64,000 nucleotides of DNA from Maribellus sp. CM-23 (GCF_021354595.1 NZ_JADWYJ010000001.1:1589446-1653445); one strand, 5' to 3'; numbered from the stretch's first letter, positions 26,747 to 36,170 are shown. The notes: generated by a model from the sequence alone, not told the origin. Translations and numbers: made by a program.

Positions 26747-28264
26747 TTATCTCAGCAGTTTTTCAACTTCTTTTTCCAAAATTTCCTCGCTACTGGGCCG
26801 GGGCGCGAATTTCATAGCCACCTTTCCTTGCTTATCCAATAAAACATAGTGTGGCACACCCTCAAATCCGAAGATATCCTTCAATTGTTTCTGTTCTTCA
26901 TTGGTCAATAAAAAATGCTCTCCGTCAATACCTTCTTCTTTAATTGTATACCGCCAGCTGGCTTCGCTGCTTTGTACTCCCAAATACACAAAAACCACGT
27001 CTTTGCCTTTGAACTTTTCTTTTAGTTGTTTTGCATATGGCATCTCTGCCATACAAGGCTTGCACCATGGTCCCCAAAAATCAATATAAATCACATTGTT
27101 TTTATACTTCGTAACCAAATTCTGTAAAAAATCATTTTCACGCACTTTTGCATCAATATTGAAATCGGGATGCAATTCCGGATTTTCAACCAGCTTCTGT
27201 TCGTGGTTGAATTTACCCACCACTTTTGCCCTGAACTTATCATCTTCAATCAGCGAAAAATCAATCAGATACTTTAGATCATTGTACTTTCCATCTTCCA
27301 ACATATAATACAGAAAACTTGACAATACAACATCTTTCGCAAATCCCGTTGTAGCTGTCTGGTAGTAATTAACAAAATATTTGTATCCTTTCTCAAAATC
27401 AGTATCCAAAAGCCGGTTATAAAACTGAAACGTATCGACCGGTATTTTTTTTCGCTCATATAAGTAATAACCTTCCAAGAAGTTGATGTAACTGCTGGTT
27501 TCAAAAAGTTCGTCTTCTCTAAAGTTCTTCATCGAATCAAGAAAATCAAAATACTCCGGTGGAACTAGGCTGTTATACCCATCCTTTGGCATTTCCATCT
27601 TATTTAGATAAGCATGAAATGCCGGATACTGAAACAAGATTGACCATATCCTGTATTTTAAATGATTTTGTGCCCAGCGTTTAAAATGTTCTGAAGTATT
27701 ATTCATTGCATTGAAATCCGTCAATGCTTCGCCATACCTTCCAAGTTCGCGATCAAGGAACTGCCTCGCTTCTATTCCCGTATACTTTTTAAGAGAATCA
27801 TTCAATGCCAAGTGATGAAAAACTGAATCTTCGCAATAAGCAAGAAATCCTGAGATATCCTTATTCATCCTTTCGGAGGTTCCTCTTACTTTCAAATGAT
27901 CATATAAATCGCGGTAAGTTTCACTTATGTTAGAAATAAAGTCGTTATCAATAATAATGTGAACGGAATCTCCGGGAGCAATAAATACCGGAAACCTAGC
28001 TTCGTAACGAATCAAAATATTGGTTGCGTCTTCCAAATCCAATCTGAACCAGAATTTTCCAAAATTATCAATAGTAGGATTTAATTTTAATGCTTTTCCC
28101 GGAAACTGAGGAACAAGTATTTCTAGTGAATTATAGTCAGGTAAGTTATTAAAGCCGACGATCTCTCCGGTGACAATTGTTTTCTGGGTTTCATCAGATA
28201 TCTCTGTTTTTCTGCATGATACCAAAACAAGGAGAGCAAAGAATGCTATGAGAGCTATTTTCAT
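26747..28264 (-). CDS. TlpA-like thioredoxin-fold lipoprotein
   Basis: A lipobox (LLVLVSC, Cys17) predicts a lipid-anchored envelope protein. Residues 30-370 are a large N-terminal region, beginning with a beta domain of DUF4369-like look (FWFRLDLEDATNILIRYEA) and then helices. From about 385 comes a thioredoxin domain with the redox motif in YIDFWGPWCKPCMAEMPYA and the cis-Pro loop GVPHYVLLD. Such proteins reduce or isomerise disulfides in the periplasm and are common beside polysaccharide or cytochrome genes in Bacteroidota. It stands alone, convergent with the ABC pair and divergent from the DUF89 gene. Confidence 0.88.
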   Translation of the reverse strand: MKIALIAFFALLVLVSCRKTEISDETQKTIVTGEIVGFNNLPDYNSLEILVPQFPGKALKLNPTIDNFGKFWFRLDLEDATNILIRYEARFPVFIAPGDSVHIIIDNDFISNISETYRDLYDHLKVRGTSERMNKDISGFLAYCEDSVFHHLALNDSLKKYTGIEARQFLDRELGRYGEALTDFNAMNNTSEHFKRWAQNHLKYRIWSILFQYPAFHAYLNKMEMPKDGYNSLVPPEYFDFLDSMKNFREDELFETSSYINFLEGYYLYERKKIPVDTFQFYNRLLDTDFEKGYKYFVNYYQTATTGFAKDVVLSSFLYYMLEDGKYNDLKYLIDFSLIEDDKFRAKVVGKFNHEQKLVENPELHPDFNIDAKVRENDFLQNLVTKYKNNVIYIDFWGPWCKPCMAEMPYAKQLKEKFKGKDVVFVYLGVQSSEASWRYTIKEEGIDGEHFLLTNEEQKQLKDIFGFEGVPHYVLLDKQGKVAMKFAPRPSSEEILEKEVEKLLR

Positions 28265-28405
28265 ATTTTAGGTTTTTAGTGAAGATACAGTAAATAAAAT
28301 TTTGTTCAACAGAAAATGCTCTCCAAATGATGTTTCCCTCTAATCAATTTCACGCTGCATTTTTTTTAAACATATTGAGGCTTCTACAAAAAGCAGGAAT
28401 AAGAA

Positions 28406-28435
28406 TTTGAACTGCGTTCTTCTGCCTATCTTTAC
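28406..28435 (+). promoter_or_regulatory. DUF89 gene promoter
   Basis: TTTG at 28406-28409, 17 bp, then TATCTTTAC at 28427-28435 matches the Bacteroidota promoter. The element ends only three bases before the ATG at 28439, so the transcript may be leaderless. Confidence 0.55.
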
Positions 28436-28438
28436 TCC

Positions 28439-29290
28439 ATGAACTACGAATGCCTGATTTGCCAGGTAAAAGCCCTGGAAAAACGAATGGACAAATACGA
28501 AATCGCAGAGGAGAAGCGAAACACACTGGTAAGTGAGCTGATCCAATCCATTGCCGGGATTGATCTAGACATCAGTTATTCTCCCGACATTTCGCGCAAC
28601 ATTATTGACGAACTGGAGAAACACTCCCCGATTTCCGATCCGTACAAAACCGAGAAAGAAGAAAGCAACCAGGAAATGCTGGCCCGCTACGATGGCTTCA
28701 AAGAAATGGTCAGCCAGGCTCCCGATCCGTTTGATACAGCACTACGACTGGCCATTGCCGGCAACATCATTGATTTTGGCCCCACACACCAATTTGATGT
28801 TTGGGGAACCATCGACCGCGTAATGACCAGCGATTTTGCCATCGACGATTCGGATCAGCTGCGGAAAGAAATTGCAAAGGCAAAGTCCGTTCTTTACCTG
28901 GGAGACAATTGCGGCGAAGTGGTGCTCGACAAACTTTTCCTGGAAACCATCCAGCATCCGAATGTCGTGTTTTCCGTTCGCGAGCGGGCCATTCTAAACG
29001 ATGTAACCTTAAAGGAAGCCAAAGAAGTAGGTATTCCCCAGGTAGCAAAACTGGTATCGAACGGCGACCACGCTCCCTCCACCTTGCTTCACAGGGTTAG
29101 CCCGGAGTTTAAAGCAATGTATGATTCCGCCGACCTGATCATTTCAAAAGGAATGGGAAACTACGAAGGACTGATGGACCAGAACGATCCCCGCTTGTTT
29201 TTCCTGCTGATGATCAAATGCCCGGTTATCGGCAAAAAGATCGGCGCACAAAAAGGCGACTTTGTGATTAAACGTAGTACTTCCTGCTAA
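28439..29290 (+). CDS. DUF89/ARMT1-like metal-dependent phosphatase
   Basis: DUF89 proteins are metal-dependent phosphatases that clear damaged or surplus phosphometabolites such as fructose-1-phosphate or phosphopantetheine forms. Typical motifs are LAIAGNIIDFG near residue 100, YLGDNCGEVVLDKLF near 153 (metal-site Asp and Asn), RERAILNDVT and LIISKGMGNYEGLMD near 243. The N-terminal CLICQ pair is usual for the prokaryotic subgroup of about 290 residues. It is convergent with porX, 19 bases apart at the stops. Substrate unknown. Confidence 0.9.
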   Translation: MNYECLICQVKALEKRMDKYEIAEEKRNTLVSELIQSIAGIDLDISYSPDISRNIIDELEKHSPISDPYKTEKEESNQEMLARYDGFKEMVSQAPDPFDTALRLAIAGNIIDFGPTHQFDVWGTIDRVMTSDFAIDDSDQLRKEIAKAKSVLYLGDNCGEVVLDKLFLETIQHPNVVFSVRERAILNDVTLKEAKEVGIPQVAKLVSNGDHAPSTLLHRVSPEFKAMYDSADLIISKGMGNYEGLMDQNDPRLFFLLMIKCPVIGKKIGAQKGDFVIKRSTSC

Positions 29291-29309
29291 GAGTTAAACC
29301 CGCAAAAGC

Positions 29310-30872
29310 CTATTTTTTAGGAACCAGGGTCACCACCGGAATGATCATTTCTTCCATTGAAATGCCCCCGTGCTGAAAGGTATCCTTGTAATAATTGGCG
29401 TAGTAATTATAGTTATTCGGATAGGCAAAAAAATCGGTTCCCTGCGCAAAAATGTAGCTGGTACTTACGTTTCTTGACGGCAGGTAGATCTTTCGCGGAT
29501 CGCGAATTTCAAATACGTTCTTCGACTTAAAATTAAGGTTCTTCCCCAGCTTGTAACGAAGGTTGGTATTTGTTTCCCTGTCACCAATCACTTTCACCGC
29601 ATTATCCACCCGAATGGCTCCATGGTCGGTAGTGATAACCAGCCGGATATCGTTGTCTGCCAATTCTTTTAAAAGTTCCAGAATGGAAGAATTCCTGAAC
29701 CAGCTAAGTGCCAGCGAACGATAGGCCTTTTCGTTGTTGGCCAGCTCACGGATCATGTCCATTTCGGTACGTGCATGCGAAATCATGTCCACAAAATTGA
29801 CCACCATTACCGAAAGATCATTCTCCAGAATATTCTTCAGGTTATCGGTTACCCAACGTTCTTTGCGAACACCCGAAGCTTTTTCAAAATACAAACTCTC
29901 CTTCCGCCCGAAACGGGCCATTTGCTTTTGCAGTAAAACATCCTCGTTTCGGTTTTTATGGCCTTCGTTGTCATCGTCCTCCCATAACTGCGGATATACT
30001 TTCTCAATTTCCGAAGGCATCAGGCCAGCAAACATCGAATTTCGGGCATACATAGTTGCGGTGGGTAAAATACTGCAATACAGGTCTTCGGTTTGCGTAC
30101 GGAAATACTCATTCACAACCGGGCTAAAGATGCGCCACTGGTCGTAACGCAGGTTATCGATCACCAAAACCAGTGTTTTTTTCTTTTGATCGAGTTGCGG
30201 AAAAACAACGTGCCTGAAAATATCGGTCGACAACATCGGCCGGTCGCCCAATTCCCTGTTAAACCAATCGGCATAATTGTCTTTTATGTAACGAAAGAAG
30301 GCTTTATTGGCATCTTCCTTTTGCATCGCCAGAATCTGGTCCATGGTCGAATCTTCCGACTCACTTAACTCCAGCTCCCAGTAAACCAGCTTTTTGTAGA
30401 TCTCCTTCCACTCATCAAAACTAAGCCGGTCGCTTATCTCCATTCCGATCTGAGCAAACTGCATCTGGTATTTCGACGTGGTTTGCTGGGTTACCAAACG
30501 TTTCTGATCGATGTTCTTTTTCAGCGTTAATAAAATCTGCTTGGGATTTACGGGTTTAATAAGGTAGTCGGCAATTTTGGCCCCCACTGCCTCATCCATA
30601 ATGTTTTCTTCTTCACTTTTGGTGATCATTACCACCGGAACATTGGGCGAAATTGCCTTGATGCGGGTCAGCGTTTCCAGCCCGGTCAAACCCGGCATGT
30701 TCTCGTCCAGAAAAATGATATCGAAATAACTACCACCTACTTTCTCAACCGCGTCAAGTCCATTTGTAGCTGTCTCCACTTCGTACCCCTTCTCTGTCAG
30801 AAACAGAATATGGGGGCGTAGCAGGTCAATTTCGTCGTCGGTCCAAAGTATACGTGGTTTATTCATACTCAT
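29310..30872 (-). CDS. porX: PorX-type response regulator with PglZ phosphodiesterase domain
   Basis: PorX controls type IX secretion genes in Porphyromonas and other Bacteroidota, working with PorY and the sigma factor SigP. The receiver domain opens with RILWTDDEIDLLRPHI, has its phosphorylation site in IIFLDENMPGLTGLE and the switch Lys in YLIKPVNPKQ. After a helical linker the PglZ alkaline-phosphatase fold shows LVIDNLRYDQWRIF, TATMYARNSMFAGL, VVNFVDMISHARTEMD and LVITTDHGAIRVDN, the metal-binding set for oligonucleotide cleavage. The frame extends to 30974, but that region contains the promoter; I use ATG 30872 (MSMNKPRILW), with 30866 as alternative. porW is next upstream on the same strand. 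Confidence 0.92.
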   Translation of the reverse strand: MSMNKPRILWTDDEIDLLRPHILFLTEKGYEVETATNGLDAVEKVGGSYFDIIFLDENMPGLTGLETLTRIKAISPNVPVVMITKSEEENIMDEAVGAKIADYLIKPVNPKQILLTLKKNIDQKRLVTQQTTSKYQMQFAQIGMEISDRLSFDEWKEIYKKLVYWELELSESEDSTMDQILAMQKEDANKAFFRYIKDNYADWFNRELGDRPMLSTDIFRHVVFPQLDQKKKTLVLVIDNLRYDQWRIFSPVVNEYFRTQTEDLYCSILPTATMYARNSMFAGLMPSEIEKVYPQLWEDDDNEGHKNRNEDVLLQKQMARFGRKESLYFEKASGVRKERWVTDNLKNILENDLSVMVVNFVDMISHARTEMDMIRELANNEKAYRSLALSWFRNSSILELLKELADNDIRLVITTDHGAIRVDNAVKVIGDRETNTNLRYKLGKNLNFKSKNVFEIRDPRKIYLPSRNVSTSYIFAQGTDFFAYPNNYNYYANYYKDTFQHGGISMEEMIIPVVTLVPKK

Positions 30873-30890
30873 TGTTTTATTATTATTCAT

Positions 30891-30899
30891 GTAAAGATA
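30891..30899 (-). promoter_or_regulatory. porX promoter -7 element
   Basis: TATCTTTAC on the minus strand, close to TAnnTTTG, ends about 19 bases before ATG 30872. A -33 element is not clear. Confidence 0.4.
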
Positions 30900-30961
30900 G
30901 AAACAAAAAAAGTGCCGCTGAAGTATGGCATTAACAAAGTTTAACCACTTAATGGGTGAAT

Positions 30962-30996
30962 AGCTTCGAGCCACCAGCTGTGAGCCGATAGCTGCT
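30962..30996. repeat. Degenerate 7-bp tandem tract (AGCnnnn)
   Basis: AGC recurs at 30962, 30969, 30976, 30983 and 30990: AGCTTCG, AGCCACC, AGCTGTG, AGCCGAT, AGCTGCT. It lies in the gap between porW and porX. Confidence 0.6.
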
Positions 30997-31022
30997 GAAA
31001 TGTATCCGTCTGAAACTTGCGG

Positions 31023-34000
31023 CTAATTGCCGAGGTACACCTTTTTGTAGAAATCCATGTACTGGGTGATGTTCTTTTCGTTGAGGAAAATCCCAAAGTT
31101 TTCGTCGGAAATAAGAAAGTTCCGGTACTCGGCATTGCCCAGCGCGTCAAACAAACTACGGGTGCGAACCAGGTTACTGAAATACAAACGTCCTGTTTCC
31201 TTGTCTTTCATTCCTGAAATAATAACAAGTACACGGTATGCATCGAGCGCTTGCTCGGAAACAACAAAGTTTGAACCTGCAAAGTTATCGCTGTTGTAAC
31301 GCTCAATTCCCTGGATAAAAGCAGCCTTGTCAATTCCTTCTGCCGGAATCACAAACACAACTCTGTGTGCTCCCTCCACTGCCGGATTATACGGGCCTTC
31401 CACATCCGTAACTTTTGCAGCCTCTTGTACTGCTCCGGTTGTTGGCTGAGTCACTGCCCCGGTACTTTGCGTATTCGACTGCGAACTACTGCTGCTTTGT
31501 TCTGAACTCCGTTGTGTATAATGCGCCCGGAAGAAGGTCATGTATTCATCCACTTTGTTCTTATCCATCAAAGCCTGCAGGTTTTCATCTGTTATTAGGA
31601 ATGCACGGTAAGAAACACCTGTGAGCGAACCATACAGGCTCCGGGTGGTCAATACTTTCCGGAAATACGACAACGACTGATTCAGAGCCGGAATGCCATT
31701 TACCACCAGCAATTGGTACTCATCTATCTGTTTTATTTGCGTCCCCAAGTTCCAGGGCCTAAACTCCACACGGTTGAAATCAGAAAATTCTTTTAGAACC
31801 TGGCGCATTGAAACGCCCTTGTCTTTTACTGCCAGTACAAAGTTCTGCGTTGTATCTACCTGTGTATTGAACGTTCCGGGCAAAGCGGTACTTACACTCA
31901 CAAAACGTCCTTTTTCCTTCAGCGCATTTGATTCGGCTTCGGCACGCGCCATCAATTCTTCCGGAGAAATATCCAGGCCATCGTCGGTAAAGTTCGAACG
32001 AATAAAGCGGCTGTAATTTTTCACAAAGAATTTCAGGTAATCGGCAATGGATTTCTCCGACATCACCTGTCGGTAGTTGGTGGAAGAAATCACAAAGTTC
32101 ACGTAATCGATGTCCTGAAGCGATTTAAACACCGGCGCCCTGCGAATGATCGATCCGTGGTAGATCAACGCATTCTCTTTGTTTTGCATGGCACGTACCA
32201 ATACAAATGCCGTGTTCTCGTTCAGGTTTTCGGTTTCAATATCATAATCAACCTTCGTATAATGGTCGATGTTGTAGTTGGCAATGTCAAATTTCAAACG
32301 GTTCAGATCGATCTTTTTCTCGTCCTTTCTCGGATAAGCAATCACAAAATAATGCAACAGATCTTCGTCGTACGAGAACTTGCCTCCAAACTCATCGTCA
32401 ACATCTCCGTTGGCTAGCAATTCTTCGTTCTGAATTTCTTCGTTGATATACCCCATGTCCACCAGTTTCTGGTAATCGGCCAACGTACTGTCCTGGATCA
32501 ATGTCAGAATTTCCTTTGCCAGCGGCGACGGTTCTTTTGCCGGGTATTTTTCAAGATAACCTTTCATCAGCAATTCAAACTGACTCATATCCGACTGGGT
32601 CCCCTTCGCAATCGCTTCCATAAAATCAATTTTTGGAATGATCACCGTGTCGGGCTTCATCTGTTTCATCTCCGAGGCCAGCGTTAAAACATTCCGGTAC
32701 CGCCCTGCCTTGTAATTTCTGAATGTCTCCTGATACAGCTTGTTGAGGCTGTCGAGACGGGCCTCCATTTCCACAAAGAAATTCGGATTGAGCAGGAATT
32801 GCGCGTATTTGCTTTCCGGGTACTGCGAAATAATCAGGTTGCGGTAATAATCGGATTTGGCTTTATCGCCCATCAGCTCGTACAAGTCGTACAAATCAAA
32901 GTAAGCTGAAAGCAGGTAAATATTGGCAGGGTAGCGTTTGTTCAGGTCTTCAAACGATTCTGCCGAACGTGGATAATCTTCAAACTCGGCCTTAAATATT
33001 TTTCCGGCGTTGTAAAGCGCATCCCGGATCCGGTTATGCGAAACCTGCATCAGCGAATCGTTCAACGGAAGATCCTGCGTATAAAATTCTTTCTTCAGCG
33101 GGTCTTGCTCCCGTTGTTCTTCCTGCCGGGCCTCTTCTGCCACTTCGTCTTCTTCGCCCATCGAAACCGTGTTCTTGTTGGCACGCCGCCAATCGTCTTC
33201 CAATGGTCTTCGGCCCCACTGTTGCTGGAAAGTTACCCTTCCGTAAGAAATCGTTTGCGGATTGTAGAAATACCATCCGGTTCCACCCGCACCTCCCATT
33301 CCCATCCGGTAGCGGTTAGATCGGTAATAGCCCTGATCACGAGAGCCTTGCATCGCCAGGTTTTCCATGTTACGCTGGCGCTCCTGCTCTTCCTGCATCA
33401 AACGGGCAATCAAAGCCTCGCGCTCATTTTCCGGCATTTGAGCAACTTTCTGCAAACTATCCTGACGCTCCACCATCAACAGGTTATCCACCAGGCTGGT
33501 GAGACTTTTGTATCTTAATTCAACGTTTTTGTAATCCGGATAATTTTCATCTATGATGATCATGGCACTGTCGTAATAAGACTGGGCCCCGCGGTAATTC
33601 TGGTCTTCAAAATAAAGATTTGCCAGTGTGATCGCTGACAAAGCACGCTGGTACTGGTTTTTGTAACTCGCGGCCACCGAAAGACGGTAATTGTCCTTTC
33701 CGTCATCGCGGTTACCTTCCCTCATCAACAGGTTACCCAATGCATAGTAGATCTGGTCGCGAAAATCGATGTTCTTCTTATCACGCAGCATCTTGTTCAA
33801 CTCCTTTTTAAGTTGAGTGATGTCGCCTTCACCTGAAAATATTCCTGCAGAATTGATCCGCGCATTAAATGCCATCGTGTAATCGGGACTGATGCGCGCC
33901 ACCTGGCTGAATGTTTCCGATGCTTTATCGTTTTGCCCCATTTCCTGGTACAACTGCGCCACAATGTAGAGCAAACGCGCCCTTTCTTTTCTCCAGAACG

Positions 34001-34709
34001 TTTTGTTTACGGCAATGTCCAGCATTCGGATCGCTTCGCTGTAAGTGCCCTGTTTTTTATAATAATCGGCGGTGGCAAGTGCCAGTTCGCGTTCGTATTT
34101 CCGTGGAAAATCGTCGTAGCCCTGAATGGCCTGAATAACTTCGTTGGCCTCAATGTATCTTTCAAGTTGTGTATAAGCCCTGATCAGATAGACTTGCGCC
34201 ATGCTGGCAGTCTCTTCCTTGGGATATTTACGAACTACGTACGAGAAATTATCGATGGCTGCAAAATAATTTTGTTGATAGAAGTATGCTCTACCCATCA
34301 GCAAATAGCTTTCGTCAACCCATTTGTTGAATTCTTCCTGGCTGGCAAACTCCTGGTACTTGCGAGAACCACCCCCTCTTTTCCGTTTAGGTTTTTTGGT
34401 CAAAGAATGAATTTCAACCAGCTTCGAGCATTTAATAACGGCATAATCCATATCGGATTTTACCATTTTAGCTGCTGCCGGATCATTTTCCTTAAAAATC
34501 GGAAGCACGTGCGTGTAGTCATCCTCAATGCGCGAATCGATGGTTTCGAGCCCCGCTTTTACACTCTCGTTGGCATTAAAGTAAATGTTGTACTTCGAGG
34601 TAACATTATGGTAAGCACGCGATGCCCGGGTATTCTTTTCGGTGGAACACCCTGCAAAAACCGCAACCAATAAAAGAAAAACTATGGTATGTAAAAAAAG
34701 TCTCTTCAA
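31023..34709 (-). CDS. porW: PorW/SprE-type TPR lipoprotein of the type IX secretion/gliding system
   Basis: The start MKRLFLHTIVFLLLVAVFAG then Cys21 is a lipoprotein signal, and CSTEKNTRASRAYHNVTSKY followed by NIYFNANESVKAG is the PorW/SprE hallmark. PorW is an outer-membrane lipoprotein of the type IX machine that connects the trans-envelope motor with the translocon; SprE mutants do not glide. TPR units run from about residue 130 to 400 (AYFYQQNYFAAIDNFSYVVR, YEMGQNDKASETFSQVARI-like). A Met/Gly/Arg-rich stretch follows near 470, more helical repeats to about 750, and three repeats of about 115 residues make up the C-terminus. Length 1228. It directly precedes porX. Confidence 0.9.
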   Translation of the reverse strand: MKRLFLHTIVFLLLVAVFAGCSTEKNTRASRAYHNVTSKYNIYFNANESVKAGLETIDSRIEDDYTHVLPIFKENDPAAAKMVKSDMDYAVIKCSKLVEIHSLTKKPKRKRGGGSRKYQEFASQEEFNKWVDESYLLMGRAYFYQQNYFAAIDNFSYVVRKYPKEETASMAQVYLIRAYTQLERYIEANEVIQAIQGYDDFPRKYERELALATADYYKKQGTYSEAIRMLDIAVNKTFWRKERARLLYIVAQLYQEMGQNDKASETFSQVARISPDYTMAFNARINSAGIFSGEGDITQLKKELNKMLRDKKNIDFRDQIYYALGNLLMREGNRDDGKDNYRLSVAASYKNQYQRALSAITLANLYFEDQNYRGAQSYYDSAMIIIDENYPDYKNVELRYKSLTSLVDNLLMVERQDSLQKVAQMPENEREALIARLMQEEQERQRNMENLAMQGSRDQGYYRSNRYRMGMGGAGGTGWYFYNPQTISYGRVTFQQQWGRRPLEDDWRRANKNTVSMGEEDEVAEEARQEEQREQDPLKKEFYTQDLPLNDSLMQVSHNRIRDALYNAGKIFKAEFEDYPRSAESFEDLNKRYPANIYLLSAYFDLYDLYELMGDKAKSDYYRNLIISQYPESKYAQFLLNPNFFVEMEARLDSLNKLYQETFRNYKAGRYRNVLTLASEMKQMKPDTVIIPKIDFMEAIAKGTQSDMSQFELLMKGYLEKYPAKEPSPLAKEILTLIQDSTLADYQKLVDMGYINEEIQNEELLANGDVDDEFGGKFSYDEDLLHYFVIAYPRKDEKKIDLNRLKFDIANYNIDHYTKVDYDIETENLNENTAFVLVRAMQNKENALIYHGSIIRRAPVFKSLQDIDYVNFVISSTNYRQVMSEKSIADYLKFFVKNYSRFIRSNFTDDGLDISPEELMARAEAESNALKEKGRFVSVSTALPGTFNTQVDTTQNFVLAVKDKGVSMRQVLKEFSDFNRVEFRPWNLGTQIKQIDEYQLLVVNGIPALNQSLSYFRKVLTTRSLYGSLTGVSYRAFLITDENLQALMDKNKVDEYMTFFRAHYTQRSSEQSSSSSQSNTQSTGAVTQPTTGAVQEAAKVTDVEGPYNPAVEGAHRVVFVIPAEGIDKAAFIQGIERYNSDNFAGSNFVVSEQALDAYRVLVIISGMKDKETGRLYFSNLVRTRSLFDALGNAEYRNFLISDENFGIFLNEKNITQYMDFYKKVYLGN

Positions 34710-34853
34710 ACAGGTATTTTATTTGCTCTAAGAATAAACTCCCGAAACATCAGATTATTGTTGATTACCATTATTTATTCTCATGACGGGTGCTGCAAAA
34801 ATAAGAAAATTTGATTGCCTAAAAACCCCCAATACAATTCGGTTAAAAATACA

Positions 34854-34886
34854 GAAGAGATCTGCTCTAAATAAACAAATCTCTTC
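34854..34886 (-). terminator. Weak hairpin downstream of the mrp gene
   Basis: GAAGAGAT (34854-34861) pairs with ATCTCTTC (34879-34886) over a 17-base loop. A shorter stem, CTCCT-GATA-AGGAG on the minus strand, sits between it and the mrp stop. Neither has a long T run. Confidence 0.35.
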
Positions 34887-34914
34887 CGTTTGAAAGGCCT
34901 CCTTATCAGGAGAA

Positions 34915-36030
34915 CTATTTCCTTGAAATTTTCACTTTTTTGGTAGGGGCCATTTGCAGGTTTCGCAGGTGTATCCGGTGTTTTACGGTTGCTGCAATTT
35001 CAGCAAAAGCCTTTCCGGTAATTGTTTCGGAGGCTGAAGCAACCGGGTTGCCGGAATCGCCTCCCTCGCGAATACTTTGCACAATCGGAATCTGTCCTAA
35101 AAACGACAGCCCCAGTTTGTCGGCCAGTTTTTTACCGCCGTCTTTACCAAAAATGTAGTATTTATTCTCCGGCAATTCTTCGGGCGTGAACCAAGCCATG
35201 TTTTCAACCAGCCCCAGCACCGGAACATCAATCGATTTACTTTTGAACATGCTGGCACCGCGCACCACATCGGCCAGCGCAACATCCTGCGGAGTGGTAA
35301 CAATCACCGCTCCTGTAACCGGCACTGATTGTACCAGGGTAAGATGAATGTCACTGGTTCCGGGAGGAAGGTCGATCAGCAAATAGTCGAGATCGCCCCA
35401 GTTTCCTTCTGAGATCAACTGCTTCAGAGCATTTGAAGCCATGGGCCCGCGCCAGATAATGGCACTTTCAGTATCCACAAAAAAACCAACCGAGAGAAAT
35501 TTAACGCCGTATTTTTCCAGCGGATTGATCATCTCGCGACCGTCAATTTTGATTCCTGCCGGGCGGTCACCCTCAGCACCAAACATTTTCGGTATTGAAG
35601 GTCCAAAAATATCGGCATCCAATAAACCAACTTTAGCTCCTGAGTTTGCCAACGCAACTGCCAGGTTTACCGAAACCGTTGATTTACCAACACCACCTTT
35701 CCCGGAGGCGATGGCGATGATATTTTTTACGTTTGGAAGAACCGGGCGCTCCATATCGTGGATATACTTCACCGCGATATTGTCTTCAATCTCCACTTCC
35801 TCTCCCACATAGGTTTTGATCGCTTTCTCACATTCGAGGATCAGCGCTTCGATATTTGGATCATCGCTTTTCTGAAAAACCAGGGAAAAACTTACGCGTT
35901 GTCCGGCAATCCGAATTTCCTGTGGCATTTCAAGCGCAACAATGTCTTCATTACTTCCCGGGTATTTTACCGTGCGCAAAGCATCGGTAACATTCTTCGG
36001 GACAATTAACTTTCTTGGTATTTCAGCCAT
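34915..36030 (-). CDS. Mrp/NBP35-family iron-sulfur cluster carrier ATPase (ApbC)
   Basis: This P-loop protein binds a Fe-S cluster at a dimer interface and hands it to target enzymes. Residues 1-95 are a DUF59/MIP18-like domain (DALRTVKYPGSNEDIVALEM). The deviant Walker A IASGKGGVGKSTVSVNLAVA lies near 107, then LLDADIFGPSIPKMFG, and LLIDLPPGTSDIHL. The usual CxxC cluster motif after EN-MAWF is not visible: the sequence there reads VENMAWFTPEELPENKYYIF. The short C-terminal extension is basic. It stands between porW and the selenium genes with no overlap. Confidence 0.92.
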   Translation of the reverse strand: MAEIPRKLIVPKNVTDALRTVKYPGSNEDIVALEMPQEIRIAGQRVSFSLVFQKSDDPNIEALILECEKAIKTYVGEEVEIEDNIAVKYIHDMERPVLPNVKNIIAIASGKGGVGKSTVSVNLAVALANSGAKVGLLDADIFGPSIPKMFGAEGDRPAGIKIDGREMINPLEKYGVKFLSVGFFVDTESAIIWRGPMASNALKQLISEGNWGDLDYLLIDLPPGTSDIHLTLVQSVPVTGAVIVTTPQDVALADVVRGASMFKSKSIDVPVLGLVENMAWFTPEELPENKYYIFGKDGGKKLADKLGLSFLGQIPIVQSIREGGDSGNPVASASETITGKAFAEIAATVKHRIHLRNLQMAPTKKVKISRK

Positions 36031-36170
36031 TTTTAAATGATTCTTATGTTCTTATGTAATCGTAAAACCATGCAAAAGTAACAATTGCCTTATAAAAACA
36101 CCTGGATGGGTGAATTGTTTTCAGCAAGAATATTCTAACCATTTGTTCAATACTAAAACATATAAAGATC

